Source: Streptococcus mitis (GTDB taxonomy: Bacteria; Bacillota; Bacilli; Lactobacillales; Streptococcaceae). From it: a stretch of DNA of 39,922 nt. The stretch lies in the NCBI RefSeq assembly GCF_946190375.1, contig NZ_CAMIAF010000022.1:1-39922 (forward strand), written 5' to 3'. How positions within the stretch are numbered: the first letter of the stretch is position 1; each line of letters opens with the position of its first letter. This document shows positions 7,364 to 16,530 of the stretch, piece by piece. A model generated the notes under the pieces. The model was not told the DNA's origin and did not search any database. It worked only from the letters and a program-made list of their open reading frames with translations. The position numbers and the translations under genes are program-made.

Positions 7364-9113
7364 AGTTTGTTTGGTTTAACTTGCTGTTGACATGTTCAGC
7401 AACATTCCGATCATGTTCTTCTTTATTGCTAGCATAGTAGACCTTACCATCTGTCACATCTGCAACAAAGTAAAGGTTCTCACTCTTAGTCTGATTGATA
7501 CTTGACTCGATAGCATCCAAGCTTGGGCTATCTACTGGACCAGGCATGAGGCCTAGATTTGTATAAACATTGTATGGTGAATTAATCGATGTATCGATTC
7601 CAGCATCATCGGCAAGACTAATCTTCTGACCAAGTTTGCCTTGAGCATACAAGATGGCAATATTGCTTTGAAGTGGCATACCAAGATTCAAGCGATTGTA
7701 GAATACACCTGCAATCAACTTACGATCGTCAGTCTTAGCTCCTTCTTTTTCGACAAGAGAAGCAATGGTCAGCAATTCATTGACCGTCAAATTCTTAGAC
7801 TTAATCGTACTGTAATGAGGTGCCAAAGTCTTGTCCATAGCTACCAACATCTCATCAATCAAGCTTTCAATAGTTGTGCTTTCCTTGATAGAGTAAGTAG
7901 CTGGGAAAAGGAATCCTTCCAAACGGTAACGAGCTCCACTTTCCTTTGTAGGCAAGCTTTCAAGTAGACTAGGATATTTGGCAACTTCTTGACTGATAAA
8001 GTTCTCATCTTGAACTTTTGCTAGGAAAGCATCCGCTGTCAAAGGCTCTTTGAAGTCCCCTTGCAATTGACCTACCGCTTGTGCCATTTGATCAATCGTA
8101 TAACCTTCTGGAATTGTCAAAGTCGCAAGGACAGGTTCTTGAGCTTCAGCTGTTCCACCTTTTTGTAGTTCGTGGATGATATCTTCTGTACTCATGCTCT
8201 TTTGCAAATTGTAATAGCCAGACTTCAAATCTGAATAATTTTTATATTTCGCATAAAAAGCAAAAATCACTCCGTGTTTAATCAAACCAGACTTTTCAAG
8301 AGTTGAACCAATTGTTTGAACATTAGCTCCTTCTGGGATTTGCACTGTCACATATTGTTTAGATGAAGCATCCACAGGCTGTAAAGATGACTGAACATAC
8401 TGATAACCGAAGTAACCACCTGCCGAAATCAAGGCAAGGAAAATCAGTAGAGAAATGAAGAAGGCCTTGAAGCCAGATTTTTTCTCTTTCTTAGGCTTAA
8501 CGGGTTTCGCTCCCTCTCTACGGCTACGACGTGGAGTTTCAGGCATTTCTTCTACAACTTTCTTTTCCACTACTGGTTTTGAAGTAGGAACTTCTCTTTT
8601 TACCTCTCTCTGAGCTTCTGTCTTATAAGAAACAGCTACCCTCGTTGGGATTTCATTAAATTCCTTTTCTACTTTTTTAGGACTAACAGGTCCTGGAGTT
8701 GGTCTTGATACTCCCTCCGCTGATGGAGTAGAAGGTCCTTCTTGACTCGGATGACTAGGAGCAAGTGGAGCTTGTCTTACAGCCTCTTCTGCGGGAGAAG
8801 AAGGCACATCTTGACTTGGATGACTTGGAACACCAGGAGTTTCTCTTTGAATCTCATCTGCTGGAGAAGCTGGTACATCTTGACTTGGGTGAGTAGGCAC
8901 GGTAGGAGCTTTTCTCATAATCTCCTCTACAGCTGATAGAGAATCTTCCATTAGCTCTTCTATCGACTGGTCATTTTTAGAAGAAAATTGGGGTTTTATT
9001 GAAGCTAAATCAACTTCTTCCTGATCTTCTTCATATTTTTTAACTCGTTCTAAATCTCGTAAAATCTGCTCTTTAAAGCTTAATTTTTCTTCTTCTCTTG
9101 ACTTTTCACTCAA
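7362..9113 (-). CDS. mltG: Endolytic murein transglycosylase MltG
   Basis: MltG cleaves newly made glycan strands at the membrane and helps set peripheral wall growth in streptococci. The 583-residue protein has a long charged cytoplasmic N-terminus (1-215), one membrane helix (about 216-240) and an extracellular YceG domain, with a LysM-like part near 255-315 and the catalytic region ASLVEKEG around residues 451-458, where the first Glu of VEKE is the expected catalytic acid. The start is TTG, placed 8 nt after AGGAGG; no better start exists. Residues 69-137 are three tandem 23-residue repeats. The promoter is TTGCTT, 17 nt, TATAAT. Confidence 0.96.
   Translation of the reverse strand: MSEKSREEEKLSFKEQILRDLERVKKYEEDQEEVDLASIKPQFSSKNDQSIEELMEDSLSAVEEIMRKAPTVPTHPSQDVPASPADEIQRETPGVPSHPSQDVPSSPAEEAVRQAPLAPSHPSQEGPSTPSAEGVSRPTPGPVSPKKVEKEFNEIPTRVAVSYKTEAQREVKREVPTSKPVVEKKVVEEMPETPRRSRREGAKPVKPKKEKKSGFKAFFISLLIFLALISAGGYFGYQYVQSSLQPVDASSKQYVTVQIPEGANVQTIGSTLEKSGLIKHGVIFAFYAKYKNYSDLKSGYYNLQKSMSTEDIIHELQKGGTAEAQEPVLATLTIPEGYTIDQMAQAVGQLQGDFKEPLTADAFLAKVQDENFISQEVAKYPSLLESLPTKESGARYRLEGFLFPATYSIKESTTIESLIDEMLVAMDKTLAPHYSTIKSKNLTVNELLTIASLVEKEGAKTDDRKLIAGVFYNRLNLGMPLQSNIAILYAQGKLGQKISLADDAGIDTSINSPYNVYTNLGLMPGPVDSPSLDAIESSINQTKSENLYFVADVTDGKVYYASNKEEHDRNVAEHVNSKLNQTN
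8703..8909 (-). repeat. Three 69-bp tandem repeats within mltG
   Basis: Codons 69-91, 92-114 and 115-137 encode three consecutive 23-residue units that share P(T/S)HPSQ followed by a short SPA/SPS-rich stretch. The units lie in the cytoplasmic tail before the membrane helix. The DNA period of 69 bp would allow gain or loss of units without a frame change. Confidence 0.88.
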
Positions 9114-9144
9114 AAGTTTTTCCTCCTCGTTGACAATCCATAAT

Positions 9145-9173
9145 ATTATATCTTAAAAGTCTAGGAAAAGCAA
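9145..9173 (-). promoter_or_regulatory. mltG promoter
   Basis: On the minus strand TTGCTT (9168-9173), 17 nt and TATAAT (9145-9150) precede the AGGAGG site and TTG start of mltG. Confidence 0.72.
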
Positions 9174-9193
9174 CCTATGATGCCTTGTCTTGC

Positions 9194-9688
9194 CTATTTT
9201 TTAGCTTCCCAGACCATATCATACCAAGTTTCCCCTGCAAAGGTTGACTGGGACAAGCCTTCGTTGACAAATCCGTGTTTTTCATAGTAGGAGATGAGAT
9301 AGTCATGACAGGTTAGGTTAATGCCTTCTCTCTCATCTTCAAGAGCCAGTTCTTTCAAGGTTGTTAGCAATTTCTGACCCAGTCCGAGGCCCTGTGCCTC
9401 CTTGGCAATCGACAGACAGGTCACAGAGATATATCCACCAGGCTCATGACTATAGTCTTTTATGTCTTCTGTAAAAGACTGGTCTTGCAGATGGCGGTGG
9501 GGGCCAACTGGCCCTTCTATATAACCCATAATCCTGCCTGCTTTTTCTGCAACCAGAAACGAGGTCTGAATTTCTCGCAAATGTGCCTCAAAAACAGAGC
9601 GAGGAATGGCTTCTTCAATCGAGAAATTTTCTAGTTCAATCTCAACAATCCGGTCCAAATCTTCTAATTTTGCTTGTCTGATTTTCAT
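9194..9688 (-). CDS. GNAT acetyltransferase, second of an overlapping pair
   Basis: The 164-residue protein has the GNAT acetyl-CoA site VTCLSIAKEAQGLGLGQKLLTTL (Q-G-L-G-L-G) and the ending YLISYYEKHGFVNEGLSQSTFAGETWYDMVWEAKK, a layout seen in AANAT-like small-amine acetyltransferases. The substrate is unknown. It overlaps the preceding GNAT gene by ATGA and has its own GGAGGT site, so the two are made together. Both follow murC, and mltG comes next from its own promoter. Whether the pair acts on wall precursors is only suggested by position. Confidence 0.88.
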   Translation of the reverse strand: MKIRQAKLEDLDRIVEIELENFSIEEAIPRSVFEAHLREIQTSFLVAEKAGRIMGYIEGPVGPHRHLQDQSFTEDIKDYSHEPGGYISVTCLSIAKEAQGLGLGQKLLTTLKELALEDEREGINLTCHDYLISYYEKHGFVNEGLSQSTFAGETWYDMVWEAKK

Positions 9689-10146
9689 TGTACCTCCAGA
9701 TAAAAGGGATTAAACCAAATCATACTAAAACCCTGGCTAGTTACATAAAGGGAGGTTTCTTCATCAATAAAACCGTTCATTTCAAAATAGGAAAGCAGCT
9801 CATCAGGACTCTCCAAACGAATCCCCTTGTACTCCAGCTCAACTGCCACCTCTTTCAAGGCTGCAAGAAGAAGTGTTCCCAAGCCCTGTCTCTGATGGTC
9901 AGACTCAATGACTAAAGAAAGTACTTTTAGACATTGCGGATTGTCTGACTGAGGACTTGATAGAATATAGCCTAAAAGTTGATTTTCATCCCTAGCTAGA
10001 AGAAAGGTATCCGCACACTTACGGATACTTTCTTCTAAGATATGGGAAGGTTGCTGCTTTTCAGCTGGATAAGACGAAGTTTGAAGTGCCTCTATCTCAG
10101 CCAAATCAGACTTACTTGCCTGAATAATCTTAATTGGAATTTCCAT
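9685..10146 (-). CDS. GNAT acetyltransferase, first of an overlapping pair
   Basis: The 153-residue protein shows VLSLVIESDHQRQGLGTLLLAALKEVA, with the RQGLGT acetyl-CoA loop, and ends in a SYFEMNGFIDEETSLY segment that matches the EKHGF region of its neighbour. The two GNAT proteins are similar in layout and probably arose by duplication. It starts 9 bp after murC with AGGATG upstream and overlaps the next gene by 4 bp. Function and substrate are not known. Confidence 0.85.
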   Translation of the reverse strand: MEIPIKIIQASKSDLAEIEALQTSSYPAEKQQPSHILEESIRKCADTFLLARDENQLLGYILSSPQSDNPQCLKVLSLVIESDHQRQGLGTLLLAALKEVAVELEYKGIRLESPDELLSYFEMNGFIDEETSLYVTSQGFSMIWFNPFYLEVQ

Positions 10147-10155
10147 GAGAACATC

Positions 10156-11490
10156 CTATTGAACATTACTTGTCAAGTTTGACAAGAGACGCTCAAATGA
10201 GTATTCATAGGTTTGGATGTCTCCTGCTCCCATGAAGACATAGACTGCATTATCATGGTCAAGGAGTGGAGAAACATTTTCAACAGTGATCACTTGGTGT
10301 TTTTTGTTGATTTTTTGGGCTAGGTCTTCTACCTTAACATCACCATGATCTACTTCACGAGCTGACCCATAAATTTGCGCTAGGTAAACAGCATCCGCTT
10401 GGTTCAAAGCGTGAGCAAATTCGTCCAACAAGGCAATGGTTCTTGTAAAAGTATGCGGTTGGAAGACTGCTACAATTTCCTTGCTTGGGTATTTCTGACG
10501 AGCTGCATCCAAGGTCGCAATAATTTCTGTTGGATGGTGGGCAAAGTCATCGATAATCACTGTATCATTGACAATTTTCTCAGTGAAACGACGCTTAACA
10601 CCAGCAAATGTTTTCAAGTGCTCACGCACCAAGTTCAAATCAAATCCTGCTGTGTAAAGAAGACCAATAACGGCTGTCGCATTCATGATATTGTGACGAC
10701 CAAAGGTTGGGATGTGGAATTGACCCAATTCTTGTCCACGGAAATGAACGGTGAAGGTTGAACCAGTTGTTGAACGAAGAAGCTCACTAGCTACAAAGTC
10801 ATTACCTTCTGCTTCAAAACCATAATAATAAATTGGTGCATCAGACGTAATTTTACGTAATTCTGCATCTTCACCATAGACAAAAAGACCCTTGGTAATT
10901 TGTTTGGCATAGTCGTTAAAGGCATTGAAAACATCCTCGAGACTTGTGAAATAGTCTGGATGGTCAAAGTCAATGTTGGTAATAATAGAGTATTCTGGAT
11001 GATAAGGCATAAAGTGGCGCTCATATTCGTCAGATTCAAAGACAAAATATTTGGCATTGGCCGAACCACGACCTGTCCCATCTCCAATCAAGAAGCTAGT
11101 GTCTGTGATGTGAGACAAGACGTGTGACAACATACCTGTCGTTGAAGTTTTTCCATGCGCTCCTGCTACTCCCATGCTAACAAAGTCACGCATAAAGCTA
11201 CCAAGGAACTCATGATAACGTTTGTAGCTGATACCATTTTGGTCCGCATAGGCAATTTCGACATTGTTATCTGGACGAAAGGCATTTCCAGCGATAATTT
11301 CCATATCACCGTCTAGATTCTTTTCATCAAAAGGAAGAATAGTAATTCCTGCCTGCTCAAGACCGCGTTGGGTAAAGTAGTACTTTTCAACATCTGATCC
11401 CTGAACCTTGTGCCCCATCTGGTGCAACATCAAGGCCAAGGCACTCATCCCTGATCCCTTAATTCCGATAAAATGATATGTCTTTGGCAT
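10156..11490 (-). CDS. murC: UDP-N-acetylmuramate--L-alanine ligase
   Basis: MurC adds L-alanine to UDP-MurNAc with ATP, the first amino acid of the peptidoglycan stem. The 444-residue length is normal. The N-terminal Rossmann segment [14 protein letters not shown] (about 6-19) binds the UDP sugar, AGAHGKTST (109-117) is the ATP loop, and [10 protein letters not shown] is the C-terminal domain motif typical of MurC. It lies 10 bp downstream of a charged hypothetical gene and 9 bp upstream of two GNAT genes, so all four are likely one transcript. GGGGAG precedes the ATG. Confidence 0.97.
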   Translation of the reverse strand: MPKTYHFIGIKGSGMSALALMLHQMGHKVQGSDVEKYYFTQRGLEQAGITILPFDEKNLDGDMEIIAGNAFRPDNNVEIAYADQNGISYKRYHEFLGSFMRDFVSMGVAGAHGKTSTTGMLSHVLSHITDTSFLIGDGTGRGSANAKYFVFESDEYERHFMPYHPEYSIITNIDFDHPDYFTSLEDVFNAFNDYAKQITKGLFVYGEDAELRKITSDAPIYYYGFEAEGNDFVASELLRSTTGSTFTVHFRGQELGQFHIPTFGRHNIMNATAVIGLLYTAGFDLNLVREHLKTFAGVKRRFTEKIVNDTVIIDDFAHHPTEIIATLDAARQKYPSKEIVAVFQPHTFTRTIALLDEFAHALNQADAVYLAQIYGSAREVDHGDVKVEDLAQKINKKHQVITVENVSPLLDHDNAVYVFMGAGDIQTYEYSFERLLSNLTSNVQ

Positions 11491-11500
11491 GTTTTCTCCC

Positions 11501-12118
11501 CTATTCTGTAATTCTGGTCAGATTCAACTCTTGGGCAACCCGACGTTCTTGTTCTGTTTGTTTACTTTTTTTATTGTAGATTTGGCTCTTCTTTAGAAAA
11601 TCATAGTTGTTTTTCTTTGGAGCAGGTGCTGACACTTCTTCATTCTTGGTAGGGATAGAATGAACTTCTTCCGCCAAGATATAATGAGACTGGGTCAATT
11701 TTTGGCTATATTTGACAAATTCACCAGGATTTTCCTTTTGGAAAGGCGCTGTCGGTTGGTTGCCCTGTCTAAGAAGGCCTGATTTAGAATGACGTCTCGC
11801 ACGGCTGAAATCCTGAGTTAGATAGTTAGCAGAGCGTTTCTTTTTCAAGTCTGCACGCGCTTCTTCACGCGCCACCTCTGCATAGCTCTTTCCTTCTTTT
11901 TTAACCCCTAAAGGAGCTTTTTTAGGTTTCTCGACTTGCTTTTCAATCGGTTTTACTGGCGCCTCTTCAGTAATAGGAGCCCATTCTAAATAATTTTTAT
12001 CTCGATACTCACCCTTGATATTACTGATCAGATCAGACTCATCATACAAGTTCATGACTGGCATTTCAGTCAACATGACCTCGTCATCTGACACCAATGG
12101 AAATCGTTCTTGTTTCAT
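11501..12118 (-). CDS. Charged hypothetical protein upstream of murC
   Basis: The 205-residue protein has no signal peptide and no membrane helix. It is rich in Lys, Glu and Arg, with a low-complexity middle ([22 protein letters not shown], then [16 protein letters not shown]) that looks disordered or coiled-coil, and an ending [13 protein letters not shown]. It starts 7 nt after an AAGGAA site and sits 10 bp before murC, behind a good promoter. A similar gene precedes murC in related streptococci, as far as I recall, so a role linked to wall synthesis is possible but unproven. Confidence 0.8.
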   Translation of the reverse strand: MKQERFPLVSDDEVMLTEMPVMNLYDESDLISNIKGEYRDKNYLEWAPITEEAPVKPIEKQVEKPKKAPLGVKKEGKSYAEVAREEARADLKKKRSANYLTQDFSRARRHSKSGLLRQGNQPTAPFQKENPGEFVKYSQKLTQSHYILAEEVHSIPTKNEEVSAPAPKKNNYDFLKKSQIYNKKSKQTEQERRVAQELNLTRITE

Positions 12119-12141
12119 TTTCTATTTCCTTTCAACACTTC

Positions 12142-12169
12142 ATTATAGCGTATTGTCTTGATTTTTCAA
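12142..12169 (-). promoter_or_regulatory. Promoter of the hypothetical-murC-GNAT operon
   Basis: TTGAAA (12164-12169), 16 nt and TATAAT (12142-12147) on the minus strand. The -35 box overlaps the last codons of the SNF2 gene. Confidence 0.68.
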
Positions 12170-15100
12170 GTGCTGGCTTCAGAAATTCCCAAAATTTCTC
12201 TAATTTCTGCTAGGGTCAGACTGCCACGTGACTCTGTTCCGTCCAATACTTGCGACACCAGATGTTTCTTTTGTTCTTGGAGTTCCTGGATTTTTTCTTC
12301 AATGGTTCCCTTGGTCACCAAGCGATAAACCTCAACCGTTTCTTCCTGACCCATCCGATGGGCACGGCCAATGGCTTGCGCCTCCACCGCAGGATTCCAC
12401 CAAAGGTCAACCAAAATAACCGTATCAGCACCTGTCAGATTCAGACCGACACCACCAGCCTTGAGGGAAATCAGAAAGGCATCTCTTTCCCCTTGGTTAA
12501 AGGACTTGGTCATGTCTTGTCTTTCCTTGGCTGGGGTTGAACCCGTAATTTTAAAGGATGTCAATCCCAAGTCTGGCAGTTCTTGTTCAATTTTCTCCAA
12601 CATTCCCTTAAACTGCGAGAAAATCAAGACACGGTGTCCGCCGTCTGCCACCTGTACCAGCAGGTCTCGGAGACTATCCAGTTTGCCACTGGCTCCCTGA
12701 TAATCTTCCATAAAGAGGGCAGGAGTGTCACAGATTTGGCGCAAGCGCATCAGACCAGACAAGATTTCCACTCGACTTCGTTGGAATTCTTGGTCTGACA
12801 CCTGAGCTAAACGGTCTCGCATCTGTTGCAACTGGGCTAGGTAAATAGCCTTTTGCTGGTCTTCCAGTTCATTCTTATAAACCACTTCGATTAAGTCTGG
12901 TAATTCAGTCAGCACTTCTTCTTTCTTGCGCCTCATAACGAAAGGCTTGATAAACTGAGCCACTCGCTCTGCTGGCAATTTCATAAATTCTTTCTTGCTT
13001 GGCAAAAGTCCTGGCATGACGATTTGGAAAATAGACCACAACTCACCCAGATGGTTTTCAATCGGTGTCCCTGACAGAGCAAAAACTGACGGCACCACAA
13101 ACTGTCTCAAGGTCTGGGCAATCTTGGTCTGGGCGTTCTTCATGACCTGAGCCTCATCTAAGAAAAGGAAGTCAAAGGCCATCCCCTGATAAAGCTCACT
13201 GTCCTGACGGAAGGTAGCATAGCTCGTCACATAGATTTGATGGCTTTCAGCAAGAATCTCCTCACGACTAGCTTTCAAACCATGAACAACAGCCACATCC
13301 AACTGTGGGGCAAATTTCTGAAACTCATCTGCCCAGTTGTAAATCAAACCTGACGGTGCTAAAATCAAGACTCGACTTTCTTTTGTCACTTGACTGGTCA
13401 AAAAAGCAATGGTCTGAAGAGTTTTCCCCAATCCCATATCATCAGCCAAAATCCCACCAAAACCATAATGATAGAGCATTTGTAGCCAGCTGATTCCCTT
13501 TTCCTGATAATCTCGCAAATCAGCCTGAACCTGAGTTGCTTGTCTAGGGAAGTCCTCTGGATGCGTCAAATCATGAGCCAGATTCTGGAATTCTTGTGAA
13601 AAAGAAACACGATCTCGTCCTTCAAAGAGATGGGCTAAACTGTAGGCCAAGGATTTCCGAGCCTGTAAGGCCCCATCTTTTAATTCAAATTGCCCCAATT
13701 CCTGTAAATTTTGGCGAATTTTCTTGGTTTCTTCATCGAAAAAGTAGACTTGGTTAGACGAATCAATATAAAAATCTTGATTGGCAACCAAGGCCTGCAT
13801 GGCTTGATCAATTTCCTCTTGGGCAATATCTTGAAAATCAAACTGGATTTCCAAGAGACCTCCCTTGGAAGCAATCTGCACTTGAGGACTTGCTAGACTA
13901 TAAAGTTCTGCTAACTTGTCTGATAGGTCAACCTGCCCGAGTTTTTCAAAGACCGGAATAATTTCGTGAAAGAAATGATATACAGACTCCGCTTTTAGTG
14001 CCTGACGCCAAGATTGAAAATCGGCTTCAAAGCCCGCAGTCAAACAGACTTGGAAAATTCTTTCTTCTAAGTCCGCATCACTCGAAAATGGTAATTCTTC
14101 TAGCTCTTGTCGGCTTGATACCTGCCTATCCCCATAATCAAACTGAATTTCTAAACGAATCCGATTATCCTCTTCCCTATCAAAGTAAAAAGAGGGCGCA
14201 AAGGATTTGATTTGTAACCGTTCTGGAGATGAAACGGTCCCCATCTGGTTAAAGAGAGTCAGACAGGAAGCTAACTTATCGCGGTCACTGCTATCAAATT
14301 GCAGGTATTTCTTTCCTTGTTGATCCACAGGTAGCGCTTTAATTTCCTTGAGAAGACGCATCTGCTGGTCTGTTAGAAAATAAACCTGTCCTTTATGGAA
14401 AAGCACAGCTCCCTGATAAAAGACATTGACCCTAGGAATCTCACTGATTTCCATTTCAAAATAATCTAAGTATTCTGTTACTGTAAAGGCAAATAGATTA
14501 GCATCAGCATGCATATCCTGAAAAAGTAGAGTCTGGTAGCTATCCACTTGATGATCAAATTGAAAATGCGGCAAGGTCATCAGTAAATTCACACCCTGCT
14601 CAAAAAAAGTCAGAGGGAAAAAGAGGTGCCGACCTTGGTTTTGAAAAAAGAGGTCTGGAGCCAATCCTTCCTCCGTTAATCCGCGCAAGAAAGTCAGAAG
14701 TTCTTGGCCGGCCTCATCAAAGGCTTCCCAAGAAAGAGACTCCTCATAAATCTTGCCAATCATATAAGACTTTCTCTGCTCGACAATCCTTAAAAAGAGT
14801 GGAATATCCCGAATGACATAGTATTTTTGGCTATTGATTTGGCCAATTCTCAGAGTCCACAAGATATGATTGGTTCCTGCTTCCACCTGCCCCACAGCCG
14901 ATAATTCATAGGCACGTTCTGATTTTGGAGACAAGATTCGGTCCAAAAATTTGCCACCCAAGGTCACCTTGGTTTCAACGGCCTCTTTTTCTTCATGACC
15001 TTCTTCTAGACTCTGCAAGATTTCCTGACCACGCTCATCATTTTTTAGAAAATGCTCCAACGCTGCCAAATGCACACAGTAGCCCCTCTTTTGGAAAAAA

Positions 15101-15264
15101 TCGCAAGCACAAAAAACCAAATCATCCTCTAAACTATAGCGCAGTTCTTCTTCTGCAACGCGAGCGTAGAGCCGATTATTCTTTTCCTTGATGATGTCAA
15201 CCTTACCAGTTTCATAAAGGGCAACGCCTTCGATACGGACTTTCCCCGGAATCAATTTAGCCAT
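12166..15264 (-). CDS. SWIM-domain SNF2-family helicase
   Basis: The 1032-residue protein is a bacterial RapA/HepA-like SNF2 ATPase. An N-terminal SWIM zinc finger is visible as C52, C54, C63 and H65 (FCACDFFQKRGYCVH). A long bacterial SNF2-associated region follows. The ATPase core starts near 580 with LRDYQEKGISWL, Walker A ADDMGLGKT at 607-615, Walker B DEAQ at 703-706, and the final SNF2 motif IGRAHRMGQ near 980. Such proteins translocate on duplex DNA and may remodel polymerase or nucleoprotein, but the target is not known. The promoter is an extended -10. It lies between the trans-sulfuration genes and murC, with no partner genes of a defence system. Confidence 0.95.
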   Translation of the reverse strand: MAKLIPGKVRIEGVALYETGKVDIIKEKNNRLYARVAEEELRYSLEDDLVFCACDFFQKRGYCVHLAALEHFLKNDERGQEILQSLEEGHEEKEAVETKVTLGGKFLDRILSPKSERAYELSAVGQVEAGTNHILWTLRIGQINSQKYYVIRDIPLFLRIVEQRKSYMIGKIYEESLSWEAFDEAGQELLTFLRGLTEEGLAPDLFFQNQGRHLFFPLTFFEQGVNLLMTLPHFQFDHQVDSYQTLLFQDMHADANLFAFTVTEYLDYFEMEISEIPRVNVFYQGAVLFHKGQVYFLTDQQMRLLKEIKALPVDQQGKKYLQFDSSDRDKLASCLTLFNQMGTVSSPERLQIKSFAPSFYFDREEDNRIRLEIQFDYGDRQVSSRQELEELPFSSDADLEERIFQVCLTAGFEADFQSWRQALKAESVYHFFHEIIPVFEKLGQVDLSDKLAELYSLASPQVQIASKGGLLEIQFDFQDIAQEEIDQAMQALVANQDFYIDSSNQVYFFDEETKKIRQNLQELGQFELKDGALQARKSLAYSLAHLFEGRDRVSFSQEFQNLAHDLTHPEDFPRQATQVQADLRDYQEKGISWLQMLYHYGFGGILADDMGLGKTLQTIAFLTSQVTKESRVLILAPSGLIYNWADEFQKFAPQLDVAVVHGLKASREEILAESHQIYVTSYATFRQDSELYQGMAFDFLFLDEAQVMKNAQTKIAQTLRQFVVPSVFALSGTPIENHLGELWSIFQIVMPGLLPSKKEFMKLPAERVAQFIKPFVMRRKKEEVLTELPDLIEVVYKNELEDQQKAIYLAQLQQMRDRLAQVSDQEFQRSRVEILSGLMRLRQICDTPALFMEDYQGASGKLDSLRDLLVQVADGGHRVLIFSQFKGMLEKIEQELPDLGLTSFKITGSTPAKERQDMTKSFNQGERDAFLISLKAGGVGLNLTGADTVILVDLWWNPAVEAQAIGRAHRMGQEETVEVYRLVTKGTIEEKIQELQEQKKHLVSQVLDGTESRGSLTLAEIREILGISEAST

Positions 15265-15289
15265 ATTTTTACCTTTACCTTATCTTTTT

Positions 15290-15298
15290 ATTATACCA
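15290..15298 (-). promoter_or_regulatory. Extended -10 promoter of the SNF2 gene
   Basis: The minus strand reads TGGTATAAT, a consensus -10 with TGn extension, about 25 bp before the ATG. No clear -35 is seen. Confidence 0.6.
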
Positions 15299-15317
15299 TA
15301 TTTTCCCCTATGAAAAT

Positions 15318-15350
15318 AGCCTTCTAGGATGACTTTTCTCCTAGAAGGCT
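15318..15350 (-). terminator. C-S lyase terminator
   Basis: A 12-bp perfect stem (agccttctagga/tcctagaaggct) with a 9-nt loop is followed by ATTTTC on the minus strand. It separates the trans-sulfuration operon from the SNF2 gene. Confidence 0.78.
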
Positions 15351-15356
15351 GGATTT

Positions 15357-16523
15357 TTAACGTTTGGCAAAAGTCGTCACAATCCGCTGACAAACTTCTT
15401 GCAGCAGAGATTTAGGCATGGCTACATTGAGACGGGCATGGAGACTTCCTTCCTCCCCAAAATCCAAACCACGGTTGAGGATAACCTTAGCTTCATTTCT
15501 CAACAGCTCTTGTAATTTTTCATCAGTCAGGTCATAGGCTGAAAAATCAAGCCAAATCAAGTAGGTTCCTTGCGGTTTCATGACCTTGATTTTAGTCTCT
15601 CTTCCAAATAGTTCCACCACATAATTAATATGGTCTTCAAAGACTTGCTTGAGTTCCTCTAGCCAATCCTTCCCGTATCGATAAGCAGCTTCTGTCGCCA
15701 AATAGCCCAAGCCTGAAATTTCATGCTGATTATTGGTCAACTGGCGTTTCTGGTAAGCCAGTCTCAACTTAGGATTTTCAATGACTGCATAGGAATTTTT
15801 TGTCCCAGCAATATTAAAGGTTTTAGTGGCACTGGTCAAGACGATAGCAAATTCTTTAAAGTCAGGGTTGACAGTATTGAAGGAATGATGCTTGTGACCA
15901 AAGAGGGCCAAATCTTGGTGAATCTCATCTGAAACCAAGAAAACACCGTGTTTTTGACAGAGTTGGCCAATCTTGTCCAACACTTCCTTTTCCCAAACAC
16001 GTCCACCAGGATTGTGAGGATTGCAGAGAATATAAAGTTTGACATCCTCTTCCACCAAATCCTTTTCAAGTCGGTCAAAGTCAATCTCAAACAGACCATC
16101 CTTTTCCACCAAAGAATTGGTAATCAATCTACGGTTGTTCAACTTGACACTGCGAGCAAAAGGTGGGTAGACAGGTGTGTTAATCAGAACCGCCTCACCT
16201 TCTTTTGTAAAGGCTTGAATAGCTGTTGAGATGGCTGGTACCACACCCTCGATAAAGACAAGAGCCTCTTTGTCAAAGTGGTAGCCGTGTTGTGTGGTTT
16301 CCCACTTTTGAACTTCCTTAATTAACTCTTCACTGGCATAGGTATAGCCATAAACCAGTTGGTCTGCGTAAGTCTGCACAGCTTGGCGGATTTCAGGCAA
16401 GACTACAAAGTCCATATCCGCTATCCAAGCTGGTAGAACTTCACTATCCGTTTCCGCCTCTTTCCATTTATAGGTATGGTGCCCTAAACGGTTTGGCAGG
16501 CTTGTAAAATCATATTTTCCCAT
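15357..16523 (-). CDS. patB: PLP-dependent C-S lyase, MalY/PatB-like
   Basis: The 388-residue fold-type I PLP enzyme begins KYDFTSLPNRLGHHTYKW and has PAWIADMDF, both typical of the MalY/PatB group of cystathionine beta-lyases. The PLP lysine is K234 in TSATKTFNIAG, and CNPHNPGGRV holds the phosphate-binding Asn and Pro. It cleaves cystathionine or cysteine to a thiol, pyruvate and ammonia; in oral streptococci such enzymes (often called lcd) can make H2S. It follows the trans-sulfuration gene by 7 bp in one operon. A perfect MET-box upstream of the operon supports a sulfur amino acid role. Confidence 0.9.
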   Translation of the reverse strand: MGKYDFTSLPNRLGHHTYKWKEAETDSEVLPAWIADMDFVVLPEIRQAVQTYADQLVYGYTYASEELIKEVQKWETTQHGYHFDKEALVFIEGVVPAISTAIQAFTKEGEAVLINTPVYPPFARSVKLNNRRLITNSLVEKDGLFEIDFDRLEKDLVEEDVKLYILCNPHNPGGRVWEKEVLDKIGQLCQKHGVFLVSDEIHQDLALFGHKHHSFNTVNPDFKEFAIVLTSATKTFNIAGTKNSYAVIENPKLRLAYQKRQLTNNQHEISGLGYLATEAAYRYGKDWLEELKQVFEDHINYVVELFGRETKIKVMKPQGTYLIWLDFSAYDLTDEKLQELLRNEAKVILNRGLDFGEEGSLHARLNVAMPKSLLQEVCQRIVTTFAKR

Positions 16524-16530
16524 CTTTGTC

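Noticed and set aside
12166-15264. SNF2 helicase as part of a phage defence system
   Set aside because: It lies between core wall and sulfur genes with no methylase, nuclease or other defence partner, and has the SWIM-SNF2 form common in the core genome of streptococci.
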